In this document: positions 5,827-6,521 of the stretch, piece after piece
Numbering within the stretch: the stretch's first letter is position 1
Layout of the letters: every line of letters starts with the position of its first letter
NCBI GenBank assembly: GCA_022865865.1
Contig: JALHTN010000383.1
Coordinates: 1-6,521, forward strand
Reading direction: 5' to 3'
Source of the DNA: Anaerolineales bacterium
GTDB lineage: Bacteria > Chloroflexota > Anaerolineae > Anaerolineales > UBA4823
DNA length: 6,521 nt
The notes under the pieces: model-generated
What the model was told of the DNA's origin: nothing
The model's input: the letters and a program-made list of their open reading frames with translations, nothing else
Databases searched by the model: none
Position numbers and translations under genes: made by a program

Positions 5827-6521
5827 TCAAAGTTCCACTTTCTCCGACCAATCGCGCAGGAATTTCAATCCTTCCCGCGCCAGGAAATCCGGAGATTCTT
5901 TGGGTGGTCTCCAGAGACGGATAGCTGCCATTAAATCGACATTGTTGCCTGAGAAGGATTCAAGCACCAGCGGACCTTGATACTTGGCATCTGCCAACCC
6001 TCGAAAAACTTCCTCCCAATTTACCGTGCCGGTGCCAATGCGTCCCCTGTGACTCTCGCTCATATGCATATAACCCAGAACATCGGCACATTTCACCAGG
6101 GGATCGTAAAAGTTTTCCTCTTCAATATTCATATGATAAGTATCGGCATGCAAATCGAAATTATCCAGGTTTACCGCTTTCACGGTAGCGCGGGCGTCTT
6201 CGAGGGCATTATACATGTATGTCTCATAACGATTAACACACTCCAAACCCAGTGAGATACCACGTTTTTCTGCCTCAAGTGCTACTTCTCCCAGAGTATC
6301 AATCACGATTTGCCGCTCTTGAGACGTAGGTCCTTGGCCAGTAAACACGCCACCAGCAAAGGCAATACAACCGCACAGCTTGGTGCCACCAACTGCTTCA
6401 AGGTTTTCCAGCACGCTCACTAAGAAAGCCTTGCCCTTTTGCGGAAAATCAGGCATATGGGAATCTTCTGGCAAAATCACTGAGGCAGTTGCTTCAATCC
6501 CTGCTTCAGCGAAAGCCTGCT
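5827..6521 (-). CDS. Ketose 3-epimerase / sugar isomerase-type TIM-barrel protein, N-terminus beyond window
   Basis: The frame is open from the window edge, so the true start is outside. The GTG at 6480 is an internal codon, preceded in frame by residues QAFAEAGIEATAS that fit the family. About 230 residues are visible; comparison with D-tagatose/D-psicose 3-epimerases (about 285-290) suggests roughly 55-60 are missing. These enzymes interconvert ketoses at C3 through a metal-bound enediolate, commonly with Mn2+. Counting visible residues, the four metal ligands are all present: Glu93 (LGLECVNRYE), Asp126 (LHADTYHMNIEEE), His152 (GYMHMSESHRG) and Glu187 (LVLESFSG). Arg158 in the SHRG segment matches the substrate-contacting Arg. 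The YHMNIEE and SESHRGRIGTG motifs are closer to ketose 3-epimerases than to IolE or hydroxypyruvate isomerase. The substrate may be a free ketose, a keto-sugar acid or an inosose-like ring. It is the upstream partner of the aldo/keto reductase, and their promoter must lie outside the window. Confidence 0.9.
   Translation of the reverse strand, partial: QAFAEAGIEATASVILPEDSHMPDFPQKGKAFLVSVLENLEAVGGTKLCGCIAFAGGVFTGQGPTSQERQIVIDTLGEVALEAEKRGISLGLECVNRYETYMYNALEDARATVKAVNLDNFDLHADTYHMNIEEENFYDPLVKCADVLGYMHMSESHRGRIGTGTVNWEEVFRGLADAKYQGPLVLESFSGNNVDLMAAIRLWRPPKESPDFLAREGLKFLRDWSEKVEL

Noticed and set aside
6478..6480. GTG as start of the epimerase
   Set aside because: The frame continues upstream with family-like residues to the window edge, and a start here would remove the first barrel strands.
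1..6521. CRISPR repeats, tRNA or rRNA genes, insertion sequences, attachment sites
   Set aside because: Both strands were read for direct repeats, cloverleaf patterns, transposase motifs and terminal inverted repeats; none were found.

Overview
The window looks like a bacterial catabolic island for a sugar, sugar acid or polyol. It is densely coded, with moderate G+C (by eye in the high forties), strong Shine-Dalgarno sites and short gaps. There are no RNA genes, transposases, CRISPR repeats or phage genes. The protein style would fit a free-living heterotroph such as an Anaerolineae-type Chloroflexota, but that placement is an impression from protein flavour, not something the sequence proves.

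Plus strand, 1-4742: five genes read left to right. They are the C-terminal part of an NAD-dependent D-2-hydroxyacid dehydrogenase (phosphoglycerate-dehydrogenase-like), a KDPG/KDPGal-type class I aldolase, a divergent shikimate-dehydrogenase (AroE)-like oxidoreductase, an FGGY carbohydrate kinase of the xylulokinase group, and a classical short-chain dehydrogenase (SDR). The first three are tightly spaced (gaps of 19 and 52 nt) and are probably one transcript. The kinase and the SDR each follow a larger gap (93 and 150 nt). Each of those gaps holds a perfect AT-rich palindrome near a possible promoter, so they may have their own regulated promoters.

The region 4743-4946 separates two convergent blocks and holds a very strong hairpin terminator (4820-4860) that probably serves both directions.

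Minus strand, 6521-4947: a ketose 3-epimerase/sugar isomerase-type TIM-barrel protein (its N-terminus lies beyond the window) is followed after 49 nt by an aldo/keto reductase of the 2,5-diketo-gluconate reductase type. The reductase most likely starts at a GTG at 5777 rather than at the upstream TTG.

Taken together there are four different oxidoreductase families (D-2-hydroxyacid dehydrogenase, AroE-like, SDR, AKR), one epimerase, one sugar kinase and one pyruvate-releasing aldolase. A reasonable inference is oxidation and epimerisation of an unusual carbohydrate or cyclitol, phosphorylation, and aldol cleavage to pyruvate plus an aldehyde (phosphate). No dehydratase, transporter or regulator is visible, so they would have to lie outside the window. 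The AroE-like protein, and the altered substrate-pocket motifs of the aldolase and kinase, suggest that the substrate is not one of the textbook ones.
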